Positions 45,140-53,660 of a stretch of 64,000 nucleotides of DNA are shown piece after piece. The position numbers and the translations under genes are program-made. The notes beneath the pieces were generated by a model that saw only the letters and a program-made list of their open reading frames with translations, searched no databases and was not told the origin of the DNA. The stretch is taken from NCBI GenBank assembly GCA_039888615.1, contig JBDQQS010000003.1; one strand, written 5' to 3'. Source of the DNA: Flavimaribacter sp039888615 (GTDB taxonomy: Bacteria > Pseudomonadota > Alphaproteobacteria > Rhizobiales > Rhizobiaceae). The number at the start of each line of letters is the position of its first letter. Position 1 is the stretch's first letter.

Positions 45140-45775
45140 TCATCTGTCTTCCGTCATTCCCTTTTCGAACGTTGCTTCGACAAGGCGCGACAGGCTCGAG
45201 CCGCTTTCCCAATGGGCCGCATGCCATCCGGCGGCGCGCGCCGCCTCCACATTGGCGATCGTGTCGTCCACAAGAACCATGTCTTGCAGTGAGCGGCTGC
45301 ATCGCTTCACGGCGGCGTTGAAGAACGCGCGGTCGGGCTTTCTGGCGCCGATCTGCGCAGAATATATGATCCCGTCCACGTGCTTGCCCAGACCAAGACG
45401 GTCCATCAGATACTTCGCTCTCAGATGCTCCTGATTGCTGGCAAGAAGTATCGTCGCGCCGTTTGCACGCAACGCGTCACAATCAGCAAGCATCGAAACG
45501 TCGAGCTTGGAATCCTTTTCGAACCAATAGTCGATGAATTCTTGCGGACTGATCGATGGCGCCAGCGCGGGCAGGCAGGCGGAGAGAACATCAAGCAGGT
45601 TCTTCCGGCCTATAACGATGTCGGGCCAGTGTGGCTCAAAGAACGCCTTCTGCAGACCGACCGGATCCACCCCCAGATCGTTCTTGATGTCGATTGCCCA
45701 TGACAGGCCGTCTTCAGGGCGACCATTGACGATCACCCCATCGACATCGAGCATCAAGCAGAGCTTGCCTGTCAT
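45140..45775 (-). CDS. HAD-superfamily hydrolase
   Basis: 211 residues. HAD motif I appears as MLDVDGVI (8-15) with both Asp, motif II as LLASNQEHL near 110 (Ser), Lys in GARKPDRAFF near 145, and motif IV as VLVDDTIANVEAARAAGW near 168-185. An alpha-helical cap (about 20-90) contains PHWPDIVIGRKNLLDVLS. Cytosolic phosphatase of unknown substrate. Its ATG overlaps the end of the upstream cytochrome c gene by four bases, an unusual but coupled pair. Confidence 0.88.
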   Translation of the reverse strand: MTGKLCLMLDVDGVIVNGRPEDGLSWAIDIKNDLGVDPVGLQKAFFEPHWPDIVIGRKNLLDVLSACLPALAPSISPQEFIDYWFEKDSKLDVSMLADCDALRANGATILLASNQEHLRAKYLMDRLGLGKHVDGIIYSAQIGARKPDRAFFNAAVKRCSRSLQDMVLVDDTIANVEAARAAGWHAAHWESGSSLSRLVEATFEKGMTEDR

Positions 45776-46161
45776 TCCGCCGCGGAAGGATCGGACAGAT
45801 AAGCCAGCAGGTTCTCGATATCGTCGTCCTTCTTGAAGCCGGCGAAGACCATGGTCGTCTTCGTGACCAGCGCCCTGGGTTTGCGAAGATAGACGGTGAG
45901 CGTGTGCTCGTCCCAGACCTTGCCGTCGGCGCCGAACTCAGTCATCGCGTCGGAATATTTGAAACTGTCAATGCTGGCGACAGGACGGCCAACAATACCG
46001 ACCAGATGCGGCCCGACCCTGTTCTTTTCCTGATCAACCGTATGACAAGCCCTGCATTTTCTGAAAACCTTGGCGCCCTCCACCGGGTCGCCGTCGGCAA
46101 GCGCCGGCGCGGTCGCGGATATCGTGAACACGGCCATCGTGGCGAGGAATTTTGAAAACAT
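45772..46161 (-). CDS. Periplasmic class I cytochrome c
   Basis: 129 residues from an ATG preceded by GGGGGA; the open frame extends 16 codons further without a good site. Signal peptide MFSKFLATMAVFTISATAPALA, cleaved before DGDPVEG. Heme-binding CRACH near 32-36 with VDQEKNRVGPHLVGIVGR after it, and the axial Met in KTTMVFAGFKKDDDIENLLAYL near 97-117, close to the mitochondrial/c2 type. It likely carries electrons from bc1 to oxidase or to a dehydrogenase. The stop codon overlaps the HAD gene start by four bases. Confidence 0.92.
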   Translation of the reverse strand: MFSKFLATMAVFTISATAPALADGDPVEGAKVFRKCRACHTVDQEKNRVGPHLVGIVGRPVASIDSFKYSDAMTEFGADGKVWDEHTLTVYLRKPRALVTKTTMVFAGFKKDDDIENLLAYLSDPSAAE

Positions 46162-46251
46162 GGCTTGGTCCCCCGGGCTGTGGTCGTCGAATACGCGAAT
46201 TTTATACACAATTTGCCGGCTCGGGGCATGACAAGGTGACGCATCGCGATG

Positions 46252-46833
46252 CTATGAACGCCCCATGGCCTCTTTCCAGTGAAGGCGGCAGAGCGAAACA
46301 TATCTTTCGTTGCCGCCGATTTCGACCTGCGATCCCTCGCGAAGCGGTTTGCCGTCAGCGCCCAGACGCACAACCATCGTCGCCTTTCGCCCGCATTCGC
46401 AGATCGTGCGGATTTCCCTGAGGGAATCGGCGATGGCGAGCAGCACTCTGGAACCGGGGAAAAGCTCACCCTGAAAATCCGTGCGCAGTCCATAGGTCAT
46501 GGCCGGGATATCCAGCTCGTCTACGGCGCGCGCCAGTTGCCAGACCTGATCTTCGCTCATGAATTGCGCTTCATCGACAAATATGCAGGCAGCCGGCGTC
46601 TCTTCATGTTGTCGGCGGATCATCTCGAAAAGATCATCGTGCGTGGTGAACGGAATCGCATCCGACTCGAGACCGATGCGGGAACCGATCCTGCCCTTAC
46701 CCGACCGGTCATCGAGGGCGGCGATGAACAACAGCGTATGCATGCCGCGTTCCCGGTAATTGTAGGAGGCCTGCAGCAGGAGCGTCGATTTGCCGGCGTT
46801 CATCGCCGAATAGCTGAAATAGAGCTTTGCCAA
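46252..46833 (-). CDS. tdk: Thymidine kinase
   Basis: 193 residues, the usual length of the bacterial type II enzyme. P-loop YSAMNAGKS near 8-16, Walker B FVDEAQFMSEDQ near 87-98, substrate loop YGLRTDFQGELFPGS near 115-129, and the zinc site CECGRKATMVVR near 145-156 with a further Cys/His pair (SLCRLH) near 181-186. It phosphorylates thymidine with ATP for DNA precursor salvage. Single gene, no clear operon partner. Confidence 0.95.
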   Translation of the reverse strand: MAKLYFSYSAMNAGKSTLLLQASYNYRERGMHTLLFIAALDDRSGKGRIGSRIGLESDAIPFTTHDDLFEMIRRQHEETPAACIFVDEAQFMSEDQVWQLARAVDELDIPAMTYGLRTDFQGELFPGSRVLLAIADSLREIRTICECGRKATMVVRLGADGKPLREGSQVEIGGNERYVSLCRLHWKEAMGRS

Positions 46834-46919
46834 TTCCCGATTCCAAGTTCGAATTCGTCCGGACGCACCATAGGATTCGCGCTCAATGCGGCAAGCAGCG
46901 AGTAGCGGTTTTCCCCGCC

Positions 46920-47492
46920 TTACTGCCCAATCTGCCTTTCCAGATAGTCTTCAACCAGTTTCGCAGCGGACATGCCCGCGGGAAGGCTTCCGAGCGCCTT
47001 GCGGATATAGAGCCCGTCGATCATCGAGGCCATGCCCTCGGAGACAGCGCCTGACCGTGAGCCGATCAGCGGTTTCAGATTGTATATCAGGTTCGATCGA
47101 AGACGACGCGAATAGATCGACAGTAGCGCGTGCGCCTTGTTCGACTCCTGCGCGTGAACGTAAAACACAAGCCAGACCGATATTGTCTCCGGCCGGAACT
47201 GTTCGGAACCGAGACTGGCCCGGATGATGGCAATTACACGTTCATGAGGCGTTGTCGCCTCTTCGAGCTTCGCCCGCACCTCGCGCCGGTATTCCGCCAG
47301 CAAATGACGCATCGCCGACAGCAGCAGATCCTCCTTGTTGTTGAAATAGTGGTGGGCAAGCCCCTGCGAAACACCGGCGCGCTGGGCGATTTCGCGGATT
47401 GTGACGTCAATCGAACCCTTGGAGTGGATCGCCGAAATCGCCGCCTCGACCAGCGACTTGCGCCTGATTGGCTCCATTCCCACCTTCGGCAT
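46920..47492 (-). CDS. betI: TetR-family choline-responsive repressor BetI
   Basis: 190 residues from ATG giving MPKVGMEPIRRKSL, the usual BetI start, with AAAGGA seven bases upstream. Helix-turn-helix TIREIAQRAGVSQGLAHHYFNNKEDLL near 29-56; the C-terminal ligand domain contains SVWLVFYVHAQESN and GLYIRKAL, both BetI-like. BetI normally represses choline oxidation genes and releases DNA when choline is present. Here no betA or betB is adjacent; instead the gene is divergent from choXWV, with a matching palindrome at 47551-47576 in between. It probably controls itself and choline uptake. Confidence 0.88.
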   Translation of the reverse strand: MPKVGMEPIRRKSLVEAAISAIHSKGSIDVTIREIAQRAGVSQGLAHHYFNNKEDLLLSAMRHLLAEYRREVRAKLEEATTPHERVIAIIRASLGSEQFRPETISVWLVFYVHAQESNKAHALLSIYSRRLRSNLIYNLKPLIGSRSGAVSEGMASMIDGLYIRKALGSLPAGMSAAKLVEDYLERQIGQ

Positions 47493-47550
47493 TTGCGTCC
47501 TTTCACTTGTCAACGTACCGATTATGCGTCATTTTTCGCGCGGCAGGCGA

Positions 47551-47576
47551 TTTATTTTGAACGCACATTCAATAAA
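47551..47576. promoter_or_regulatory. Probable BetI operator
   Basis: TTTATTTTGAA and TTCAATAAA are near-perfect inverted arms (core TTGAA-N6-TTCAA) between betI and choX, the kind of AT-rich palindrome bound by BetI in other bacteria. It lies about 60 bases from the betI start and 70 from the choX start, suited to control both. Confidence 0.6.
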
Positions 47577-47645
47577 GCTTGCAAATTCTCGCTGTTTATG
47601 GCGCGATAGGCGGGGAAGTGTAAAACAGAAAAACAGGGGCCCCGC

Positions 47646-48590
47646 ATGAAGATTATCACAACATCCATTCTCGCTTTCGCCATGAGCGCGGCCATCGCCG
47701 CCCCGTCTCTGGCGGCGGATCCGGAAAGCTGCGGCACGGTAAACTTCTCCGACGTCGGCTGGACGGACATCACAGCGACCACGGCGGCCACGACCAGTGT
47801 TCTTGAAGCGCTTGGCTACGAGGCAGACGTCAAGGTTCTTTCCGTGCCGGTCACCTATACCGCGCTCAAGCAAGGCGATATCGACGTATTCCTTGGCAAC
47901 TGGATGCCGACCATGGAAGCCGACATCGCGCCCTATCGCGAAGACGGATCGGTCGAGACGGTTCGCGAGAACCTCGAAGGCGCGAAATACACGCTCGCAA
48001 CCAACGCAGCAGGCGCCAAGCTCGGCATCGACGATTTCAGCAAGATCGCCGAAAACAAGGACGCGCTCGACGGCAAGATCTACGGCATCGAGCCTGGAAA
48101 TGACGGCAATCGCCTGATCCTCGACATGATCTCGTCCGATACGTTCGGCCTGAAGGACTTCGAACTCGTCGAATCGTCCGAGCAGGGCATGCTCGCCCAG
48201 GTGGCGCGCGACGTGAAGCGCGATCAGCCGATCGTTTTTCTCGGCTGGGCGCCGCATCCGATGAACGCCAACTTCGACCTCACCTACCTTTCAGGCGGCG
48301 ATGACGTTTTCGGACCCGACTTCGGTGGCGCGACCGTCTATACCAATGTGCGCGCCGGCTACACCGACGACTGCCCGAATGTCGGCCAGTTCCTGAAGAA
48401 CCTCAAGTTTTCGCTCGCCATGGAAAACGAGATCATGGGCGCAATCCTCGACGACGGCGAAGATCCGCAGGATGCGGCCAAGGCCTGGCTGAAGGCCAAT
48501 CCGGACGCGCTCGCTCCCTGGCTCGAGGGCGTTACAACGCTCGACGGCGGCGACGCCATGCCGGCCGTCAAATCCAGCCTCGGCCTCTGA
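47646..48590 (+). CDS. choX: Choline ABC transporter, periplasmic binding protein
   Basis: 314 residues. Signal peptide (1-23, ending PSLAADPE). Residues corresponding to the aromatic cage of ChoX are visible in VGWTDITATTAATT near 38-51 and VFLGNWMPTMEADI near 83-96, and in FLGWAPHPMNANFDL near 199-213. Cys pair C30/C239-like (ESCGT, DDCPN) could form the disulfide seen in S. meliloti ChoX. It delivers choline to ChoWV. First gene of choXWV; a terminator hairpin follows it. Confidence 0.93.
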   Translation: MKIITTSILAFAMSAAIAAPSLAADPESCGTVNFSDVGWTDITATTAATTSVLEALGYEADVKVLSVPVTYTALKQGDIDVFLGNWMPTMEADIAPYREDGSVETVRENLEGAKYTLATNAAGAKLGIDDFSKIAENKDALDGKIYGIEPGNDGNRLILDMISSDTFGLKDFELVESSEQGMLAQVARDVKRDQPIVFLGWAPHPMNANFDLTYLSGGDDVFGPDFGGATVYTNVRAGYTDDCPNVGQFLKNLKFSLAMENEIMGAILDDGEDPQDAAKAWLKANPDALAPWLEGVTTLDGGDAMPAVKSSLGL

Positions 48591-48606
48591 GGAACATTTG
48601 ATCACT

Positions 48607-48638
48607 CCGCCCCGGCGTCGCCTCCGGGGCGGACTTTT
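48607..48638 (+). terminator. Terminator between choX and choW
   Basis: CCGCCCCGG and CCGGGGCGG pair perfectly (9 bp, 8-base loop) and are followed by ACTTTTAT. Inside the operon, it would reduce read-through to choW and choV, giving more binding protein than permease. Confidence 0.8.
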
Positions 48639-48769
48639 ATTGTCTGCAGCCAAAGCGCTCGAACCGCGCCGCAATACTCTCTCGAAACGTTTCGACAAAG
48701 TGATATGGTGACGCGCGCCCGGCACTATCCCATTGTGACGGGAAGCATCAGGAAAGGCGGGGACCAGTC

Positions 48770-49606
48770 ATGGAATGGCTGACGGAATACAAGATTCCCA
48801 TCGGCAAATGGTCCAAGGCCGTCGTCGACTGGCTCACGGAAAACGCCGACTGGTTTTTCGACGGACTGGCCGAAATTCTCGGAACCGTCATCGACGCCAT
48901 CATGTGGGTTCTGCAAACCCCGCCGCCGCTTCTTGTCATCCTGGCTTTGACCGCGATCGCCCACGTCATTCGAAGGTCGTGGCCGATCACCGTCTTTGTC
49001 CTTCTCAGCCTGCTCTTTGTCGTCAACCAGGGGTACTGGACGGAAACCACGGAAACGCTGACCCTCGTCATGACGGCCTGCATTCTTTGCATGGTGATCG
49101 GCGTGCCTGTGGGCATCGCCGCCGCCCACAGGCCAAAGCTCTACGCAACGCTGCGTCCCGTGCTGGACCTGATGCAGACGCTGCCGAGCTTCGTCTATCT
49201 CATCCCGGCGATCATCTTCTTCGGCATCGGCATGGTTCCGGGTCTGATCGCCACGGCGATCTTCGTCCTGCCGGCGCCCATTCGCCTGACGCATCTGGGA
49301 ATCACCTCGACGCCGCAATCCCTGCTTGAGGCCGGCGAAGCGTTCGGCGCGACGCCGCGACAGTTGCTCTGGAAAGTCGAACTTCCCTACGCCATGCCGC
49401 AAATCATGGCGGGTCTTACCCAGACGATCATGCTGTCGCTTTCCATGGTCGTGATCGCGGCCCTGGTCGGCGCCGACGGGTTGGGCGTTCCGGTCGTCCG
49501 CGCCCTGAACTCCGTCAACACCGCTCTCGGCTTCGAGGCGGGCTTCGTCATCGTCGTCATTGCCATCGTGCTGGACCGGGTTCTCAGAGCGGGAGACGGC
49601 AAATGA
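48770..49606 (+). CDS. choW: Choline ABC transporter, permease
   Basis: 278 residues, with five or six membrane helices (segments near 50-70, 74-90, 97-117, 145-165, 205-230 and 255-270). The ATPase-contact loop (EAA motif) reads LLEAGEAFGATPRQLLWKVELP near 184-205, as in ProW/OpuAB-type quaternary-amine permeases. The N-terminal 30 residues (WLTEYKIPIGKWSKAVVDWLTEN) are amphipathic, as in ChoW/ProW. GGAAAGGCGGGGA ribosome region upstream of the ATG; four-base overlap with choV. Confidence 0.94.
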   Translation: MEWLTEYKIPIGKWSKAVVDWLTENADWFFDGLAEILGTVIDAIMWVLQTPPPLLVILALTAIAHVIRRSWPITVFVLLSLLFVVNQGYWTETTETLTLVMTACILCMVIGVPVGIAAAHRPKLYATLRPVLDLMQTLPSFVYLIPAIIFFGIGMVPGLIATAIFVLPAPIRLTHLGITSTPQSLLEAGEAFGATPRQLLWKVELPYAMPQIMAGLTQTIMLSLSMVVIAALVGADGLGVPVVRALNSVNTALGFEAGFVIVVIAIVLDRVLRAGDGK

Positions 49607-50664
49607 TTGGCGATCCGGTGGTTCGGTTCGAGCATGTCGACATCGTCTTCGGCGACAATCCGGGGTCGGCTCTGCCGCTGATAGACCGGGGCGAAAGCCG
49701 GGACGCCATTCAGGAGGCGACCGGACAGATCCTCGGCGTCGCCGACGCTGAACTCGATGTCATGGAAGGCGAGATAATCGTCCTCATGGGATTGTCCGGC
49801 TCAGGCAAATCGACGCTCCTTCGCGCCGTCAACGGCCTCAACCCGGTCGCGCGCGGACAGACGCTGATCGACAGCGGGTCCGGTTTCGTCAACCCGCAAC
49901 AGTGTTCGGCGAAAGAACTGCGGAAGCTGAGAACCAACCGCGTCGCCATGGTCTTTCAGCAGTTCGGGCTCCTGCCCTGGCGCACGGTTGAGGACAATGT
50001 CGGATTCGGACTGGAGCTCGCAGGCGTTTCAACCGAGGAACGCAAGACCAGGGTGCGCGAGCAGCTCGACCTCGTCGGGCTCTCGCAATGGGCGGATCGC
50101 AAGGTCAACGAACTTTCAGGCGGCATGCAGCAGCGCGTAGGGCTTGCACGAGCCTTTGCGACGGGCGCGCCCATCCTGCTCATGGACGAGCCCTTCTCGG
50201 CGCTCGATCCTTTGATCCGCACGCGTCTGCAGGATGAACTGCTGCAGCTCCAGGCGCAGTTGCAAAAGACCATCATTTTCGTCAGTCACGATCTCGACGA
50301 GGCTTTCCGGATCGGCAATCGCATCGCCATTATGGAAGGCGGCCGGATTGTGCAATGTGGCACGCCGCAGGAAATCGTCCAGAACCCCGCCAACGAATAT
50401 GTCGCGGATTTCGTCGCCAACATGAACCCGCTCACCATGCTGATTGCCTCCGACGTCATGGCTAAGGGTATCAGCGAAGCAGCGTCGAAGGACAGCTTTT
50501 CGGCGACGGCGGCTCCGGATACGCCGCTGGTCGACATTCTGGATTCGATTGCCGCCAAACCCGGCGCCGTGGGGATCGTCAGCAACGGCCGCATCATTGG
50601 TTCGATAACCTCGCAAGACATTGTGAAGGGCTTGACCCGTCATCGCCAATCTGCCACCGAGTAG
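49603..50664 (+). CDS. choV: Choline ABC transporter, ATP-binding protein
   Basis: 353 residues. Walker A GLSGSGKS near 62-69, Q-loop [11 protein letters not shown] near 115, signature [14 protein letters not shown] near 170-183, Walker [15 protein letters not shown] near 193-206. The N-terminus [12 protein letters not shown] and the insertion [23 protein letters not shown] are typical of ChoV. The C-terminal 70 residues hold a CBS-like segment ([27 protein letters not shown]). The ATG overlaps the choW stop (ATGA). Energises choline import from the cytosolic side. Confidence 0.95.
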   Translation: MIGDPVVRFEHVDIVFGDNPGSALPLIDRGESRDAIQEATGQILGVADAELDVMEGEIIVLMGLSGSGKSTLLRAVNGLNPVARGQTLIDSGSGFVNPQQCSAKELRKLRTNRVAMVFQQFGLLPWRTVEDNVGFGLELAGVSTEERKTRVREQLDLVGLSQWADRKVNELSGGMQQRVGLARAFATGAPILLMDEPFSALDPLIRTRLQDELLQLQAQLQKTIIFVSHDLDEAFRIGNRIAIMEGGRIVQCGTPQEIVQNPANEYVADFVANMNPLTMLIASDVMAKGISEAASKDSFSATAAPDTPLVDILDSIAAKPGAVGIVSNGRIIGSITSQDIVKGLTRHRQSATE

Positions 50665-50748
50665 CCATCCTGCAGCCGGCTAACAGGTGGCTTTAAACCA
50701 ACAATCACGCCGCACCCGGGCCACGGAATTCAAAGGGAGAAATTCGAG

Positions 50749-51510
50749 ATGAAAACAGAAGGACAGGCCGCCATTGTCACGGGAGGCGGATCGGGTCTCG
50801 GCGCCGGAACTGCGCGCGCACTTGCCGCCGCCGGCGCCAAGGTTGCCGTGCTCGACATCAATGCGGAACAGGCCAAATCCGTCGCTGACGAAATCGGCGG
50901 GATCGCCTTGACCTGCGATGTTGCAAGCGGATCGAGCGCCGAGGAAGCGGTCGCCAAAGCCGCCGAGGCGCATGGCGATGCGCGTATTCTCATCAATTGC
51001 GCGGGCATCGCCAACGCCGGCCGCATTGTCGGCCGTGAAGGTCCGCACGACCTCGAATTGTTTTCCCGGGTGATCAACGTCAATCTGATCGGCTCCTTCA
51101 ATCTGATGCGACTGGTCGCCGATCGCGCTTCAAAGCTGGACCCGCTTGACGACAACGAGCGCGCGGTGATCATCTCGACGGCTTCCGTCGCCGCCTTCGA
51201 TGGCCAGATCGGCCAGGCGGCCTATTCCGCGTCCAAGGGCGGTATCCATTCCATGACCCTTCCGGCAGCGCGCGAACTCGCCCGCTTCGGAATCCGCGTC
51301 ATGACGATCGCCCCCGGCATCTTTGGCACGCCGATGCTGATGGGCATGACTCAGGAAATCCGCGACAGCCTTGCGGCGGCCGTGCCCTTCCCCTCGCGCC
51401 TCGGCACGCCGGAAGATTACGCCAGTCTGGTCATGCATATTCTGGAAAACACCATGCTGAACGGCGAAACGATCCGTCTGGACGGAGCCATTCGCCTGGC
51501 GCCCAAGTGA
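50749..51510 (+). CDS. Short-chain dehydrogenase, 3-hydroxyacyl-CoA dehydrogenase type
   Basis: 253 residues. SDR fold with GGGSGLGAGTARAL (12-25), NCAGIANAG near 83-91, and the catalytic Ser-Tyr-Lys in STASVAAF and AAYSASKGG near 138-164. Its length and RAVIISTASVAAFDGQIGQAAYSASKGGI resemble type II 3-hydroxyacyl-CoA (HSD10-like) dehydrogenases that oxidise 2-methyl-3-hydroxybutyryl-CoA in isoleucine breakdown. GGGAGA precedes the ATG. Followed two bases later by the CoA-transferase gene, so they probably act together on branched acyl-CoA. Confidence 0.85.
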   Translation: MKTEGQAAIVTGGGSGLGAGTARALAAAGAKVAVLDINAEQAKSVADEIGGIALTCDVASGSSAEEAVAKAAEAHGDARILINCAGIANAGRIVGREGPHDLELFSRVINVNLIGSFNLMRLVADRASKLDPLDDNERAVIISTASVAAFDGQIGQAAYSASKGGIHSMTLPAARELARFGIRVMTIAPGIFGTPMLMGMTQEIRDSLAAAVPFPSRLGTPEDYASLVMHILENTMLNGETIRLDGAIRLAPK

Positions 51511-51511
51511 C

Positions 51512-52537
51512 ATGATGGGACCGCTCGACGGCATCAAAATCGTCGAGATGGCGGGCCTCGGGCCCGCCCCGTTCGCCTGTTATCTTCTGGCCGGCATGGG
51601 CGCCCAGGTCACGCGCATCGAAGCGGCCAGGCGCGCTGCGACCTTTATAAAGCTGAATCCTGAAACCAACCCCGATATTCTGTTGCGGGAGATCCGCGAG
51701 ATCGACCTCAAATCGCCGGACGGACATGACGAGGCGATGCGCCTCATCGCGGCGGCCGACGTGCTGGTGGAAGGCTTTCGACCAGGCGTCATGGAGCGGC
51801 TTGGCCTTGGCCCCGAGTCTGCGCATAAGGTCAATCCGGGCCTGATCTACGCTCGCATGACAGGATACGGTCAGGACGGACCGATGTCCGCGACCGCTGG
51901 ACACGATCTGAATTACATCGCCATGTCGGGCGTGCTCTCCCTCATCGGCCGCAAGAACGCCCCCCCTACGCCGCCGCTCAATCTCGTCGGCGATTACGCC
52001 GGCGGTACGATGATGCTGGTCACCGGAGTGCTGGCGGCGCTCTTCGAGCGTGTCCGCACCGGCCGGGGACAGGTTATCGACGCGGCCATGGTCGAAGGTT
52101 CGGCGCTACTCGCCGCCCCGGTCTTCTCGTTTATCGCCTCCGGCTTGTGGAATGTCGAAAAGCGCGGCGAAAACCTGCTCGACAGCGGCTGCCCCTTCTA
52201 CGATTGCTATGAAACCGCCGACGCGAAATTCGTCGCCGTGGCGCCGCTCGAGCCGCAGTTCTTCGCAAATCTCGTTGATACGCTCGCTCTCGACACAGAA
52301 TGGAAGACGGCGCAATACGACCAAACCCGCTGGGACGAACTGAGGCGGCTTCTGGGCGATACATTCGCACAAAGGCAGCGGGACGAATGGGAAGCGATCT
52401 TTACCGGGATCGACGCCTGCGTGACGCCCGTTCTTTCACCCGAGGAGGCAGCGTCCCACCCGCACAACCAGGCGCGAAACAGTTTTACATATCAGGGCGG
52501 CGTGATGCCGGGATCCGCGCCGAAATTCAAGAGTTAG
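51512..52537 (+). CDS. CaiB/BaiF-type CoA transferase, alpha-methylacyl-CoA racemase-like
   Basis: 341 residues, somewhat shorter than the 360-400 usual for class III enzymes; the C-terminus ends abruptly at APKFKS. N-terminal LDGIKIVEMAGLGPAPFACYLLAGMGA and GFRPGVMERLGLGPE near 81-95, YARMTGYGQDGP near 108-119 and the HDLNYIAMSGVL stretch near 127-138 with the His/Asp pair of AMACR-like racemases. Cytosolic. It probably epimerises or activates 2-methylacyl-CoA made near the adjacent SDR. Cotranscribed with flanking genes (2-4 base gaps). Confidence 0.86.
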   Translation: MMGPLDGIKIVEMAGLGPAPFACYLLAGMGAQVTRIEAARRAATFIKLNPETNPDILLREIREIDLKSPDGHDEAMRLIAAADVLVEGFRPGVMERLGLGPESAHKVNPGLIYARMTGYGQDGPMSATAGHDLNYIAMSGVLSLIGRKNAPPTPPLNLVGDYAGGTMMLVTGVLAALFERVRTGRGQVIDAAMVEGSALLAAPVFSFIASGLWNVEKRGENLLDSGCPFYDCYETADAKFVAVAPLEPQFFANLVDTLALDTEWKTAQYDQTRWDELRRLLGDTFAQRQRDEWEAIFTGIDACVTPVLSPEEAASHPHNQARNSFTYQGGVMPGSAPKFKS

Positions 52538-52540
52538 GCA

Positions 52541-53329
52541 ATGGCGGAGACAAAGGCGACGATTCTCGAAACGGACGAGCAGGCGCGCGCGCTGGCGACG
52601 CGGCTTGTCCGCACCGCACGCTTCGGCGCGCTTGCGGTTTTGCACGCCGACACAGGCGCCCCTTTCGCCAGCCGTGTGGCTGTCGCGACCGCCTGCGACG
52701 GCGTTCCGGTGATCCTCGTGTCCCGCCTGTCGGAGCACACGTCCGGCTTGCTCTCCGATCCGCGTTCGAGCCTGCTCGTCGGTGAGCCCGGCAAGGGCGA
52801 TCCGCTGGCCTATCCCCGCATCAGCCTTGTCTGTTCTGCTGTCAGGATCGACCGAGACGATCCCCGTCACGCTTCCGTTCGTAGCCGTTTTCTCAGACGC
52901 CATCCCAAATCGGCGCTCTACGCCGATTTCGCAGATTTCCTGTTCTTTCGGCTGGAGCCGCTTTCAGCCAGCCTGAATGGCGGCTTCGGCAAGGCTTACC
53001 GGCTTGCGCCCGAGGACATCCGCATCGATTCGCCTGCCAACGAAGAACTCGCCGGGATGGAAGAACGAGCAGTCGAGCATATGAACGAAGACCACCCGGA
53101 CGCCGTCGATCTTTACGCCAAAGCGCTCGCCGGAGAAAGTGGCAACGGCTGGAAATTGGCGACGGTCGATGCAGCGGGGTTTGATATGATTCGCTCTGAG
53201 CGCGTCAGTCGTGTAGAATTCAACCCAATTTTGACGACCGCGGCCCAACTGAGGCCGGAATTGGTGACGCTCGCCCAGAAGGCGAGGAAGACGATGGATA
53301 ACCAACGTGAACATGACGGCAGTAATTGA
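52541..53329 (+). CDS. HugZ-like heme utilisation protein with DUF2470
   Basis: 262 residues. The first 160 residues form a split-barrel flavin/heme-binding domain (ATRLVRTARFGALAVLHAD, PFASRVAVATACDGVPVILVSRLSEHTSGL); the last 80 are DUF2470, with the heme-contacting EHMNEDHPDAVDLYA near 180-194. Members of the family (HugZ, HutZ) bind or degrade heme. The gene ends 22 bases after the start of the next, an overlap of different frames. Here it follows SDR and CoA-transferase genes, not heme transport genes, so the role is open. Confidence 0.88.
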   Translation: MAETKATILETDEQARALATRLVRTARFGALAVLHADTGAPFASRVAVATACDGVPVILVSRLSEHTSGLLSDPRSSLLVGEPGKGDPLAYPRISLVCSAVRIDRDDPRHASVRSRFLRRHPKSALYADFADFLFFRLEPLSASLNGGFGKAYRLAPEDIRIDSPANEELAGMEERAVEHMNEDHPDAVDLYAKALAGESGNGWKLATVDAAGFDMIRSERVSRVEFNPILTTAAQLRPELVTLAQKARKTMDNQREHDGSN

Positions 53330-53654
53330 AGACGAAATGACCCTCGACACGGAGAAACTGGAGGAGAACGCCGAAAGGGCGGCCTGCCTGCTCGGCGCCA
53401 TGGCGAACGCAAACCGGCTTCTCGTACTGTGCAATCTTGTAAAGGGTGAAATGTCGGTGAATGCGCTGGCCGAAAACGTCAATCTCAGCCAGTCGGCGCT
53501 TTCCCAGCATCTGGCGAAACTCCGCGCGCTTGATCTCGTGAAAACGCGTCGCGAAGCGCAGACGATCTACTATTCAATTGCCTCCCACGAGGTCAGCGCA
53601 GTTCTCGAAACACTCTATGCGCTCTATTGCGCGCCGGTGCTTGAGCCGGCCTGA
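53313..53654 (+). CDS. ArsR/SmtB-family regulator, NolR-like
   Basis: 113 residues from the ATG at 53313 (a GTG two codons earlier also fits; the frame overlaps the HugZ-like gene end). Winged helix: AACLLGAMANANRLLVLCNLVKGEMSV near 25-51, recognition helix NLSQSALSQHLAKLRALDLVKTRREAQTIYYS near 60-91. This strongly resembles NolR/BigR of rhizobia, which have no metal-binding Cys in the core helix. The only Cys are in CNLVK and the C-terminal LYCAP, so metal sensing is unlikely; a Cys-thiol switch as in BigR is possible. Confidence 0.85.
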   Translation: MTAVIEDEMTLDTEKLEENAERAACLLGAMANANRLLVLCNLVKGEMSVNALAENVNLSQSALSQHLAKLRALDLVKTRREAQTIYYSIASHEVSAVLETLYALYCAPVLEPA

Positions 53655-53660
53655 CCCAAA

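Noticed and set aside
52541..52903. Minus-strand 155-codon frame over the HugZ-like gene
   Set aside because: Antisense to a conserved gene; no motif.
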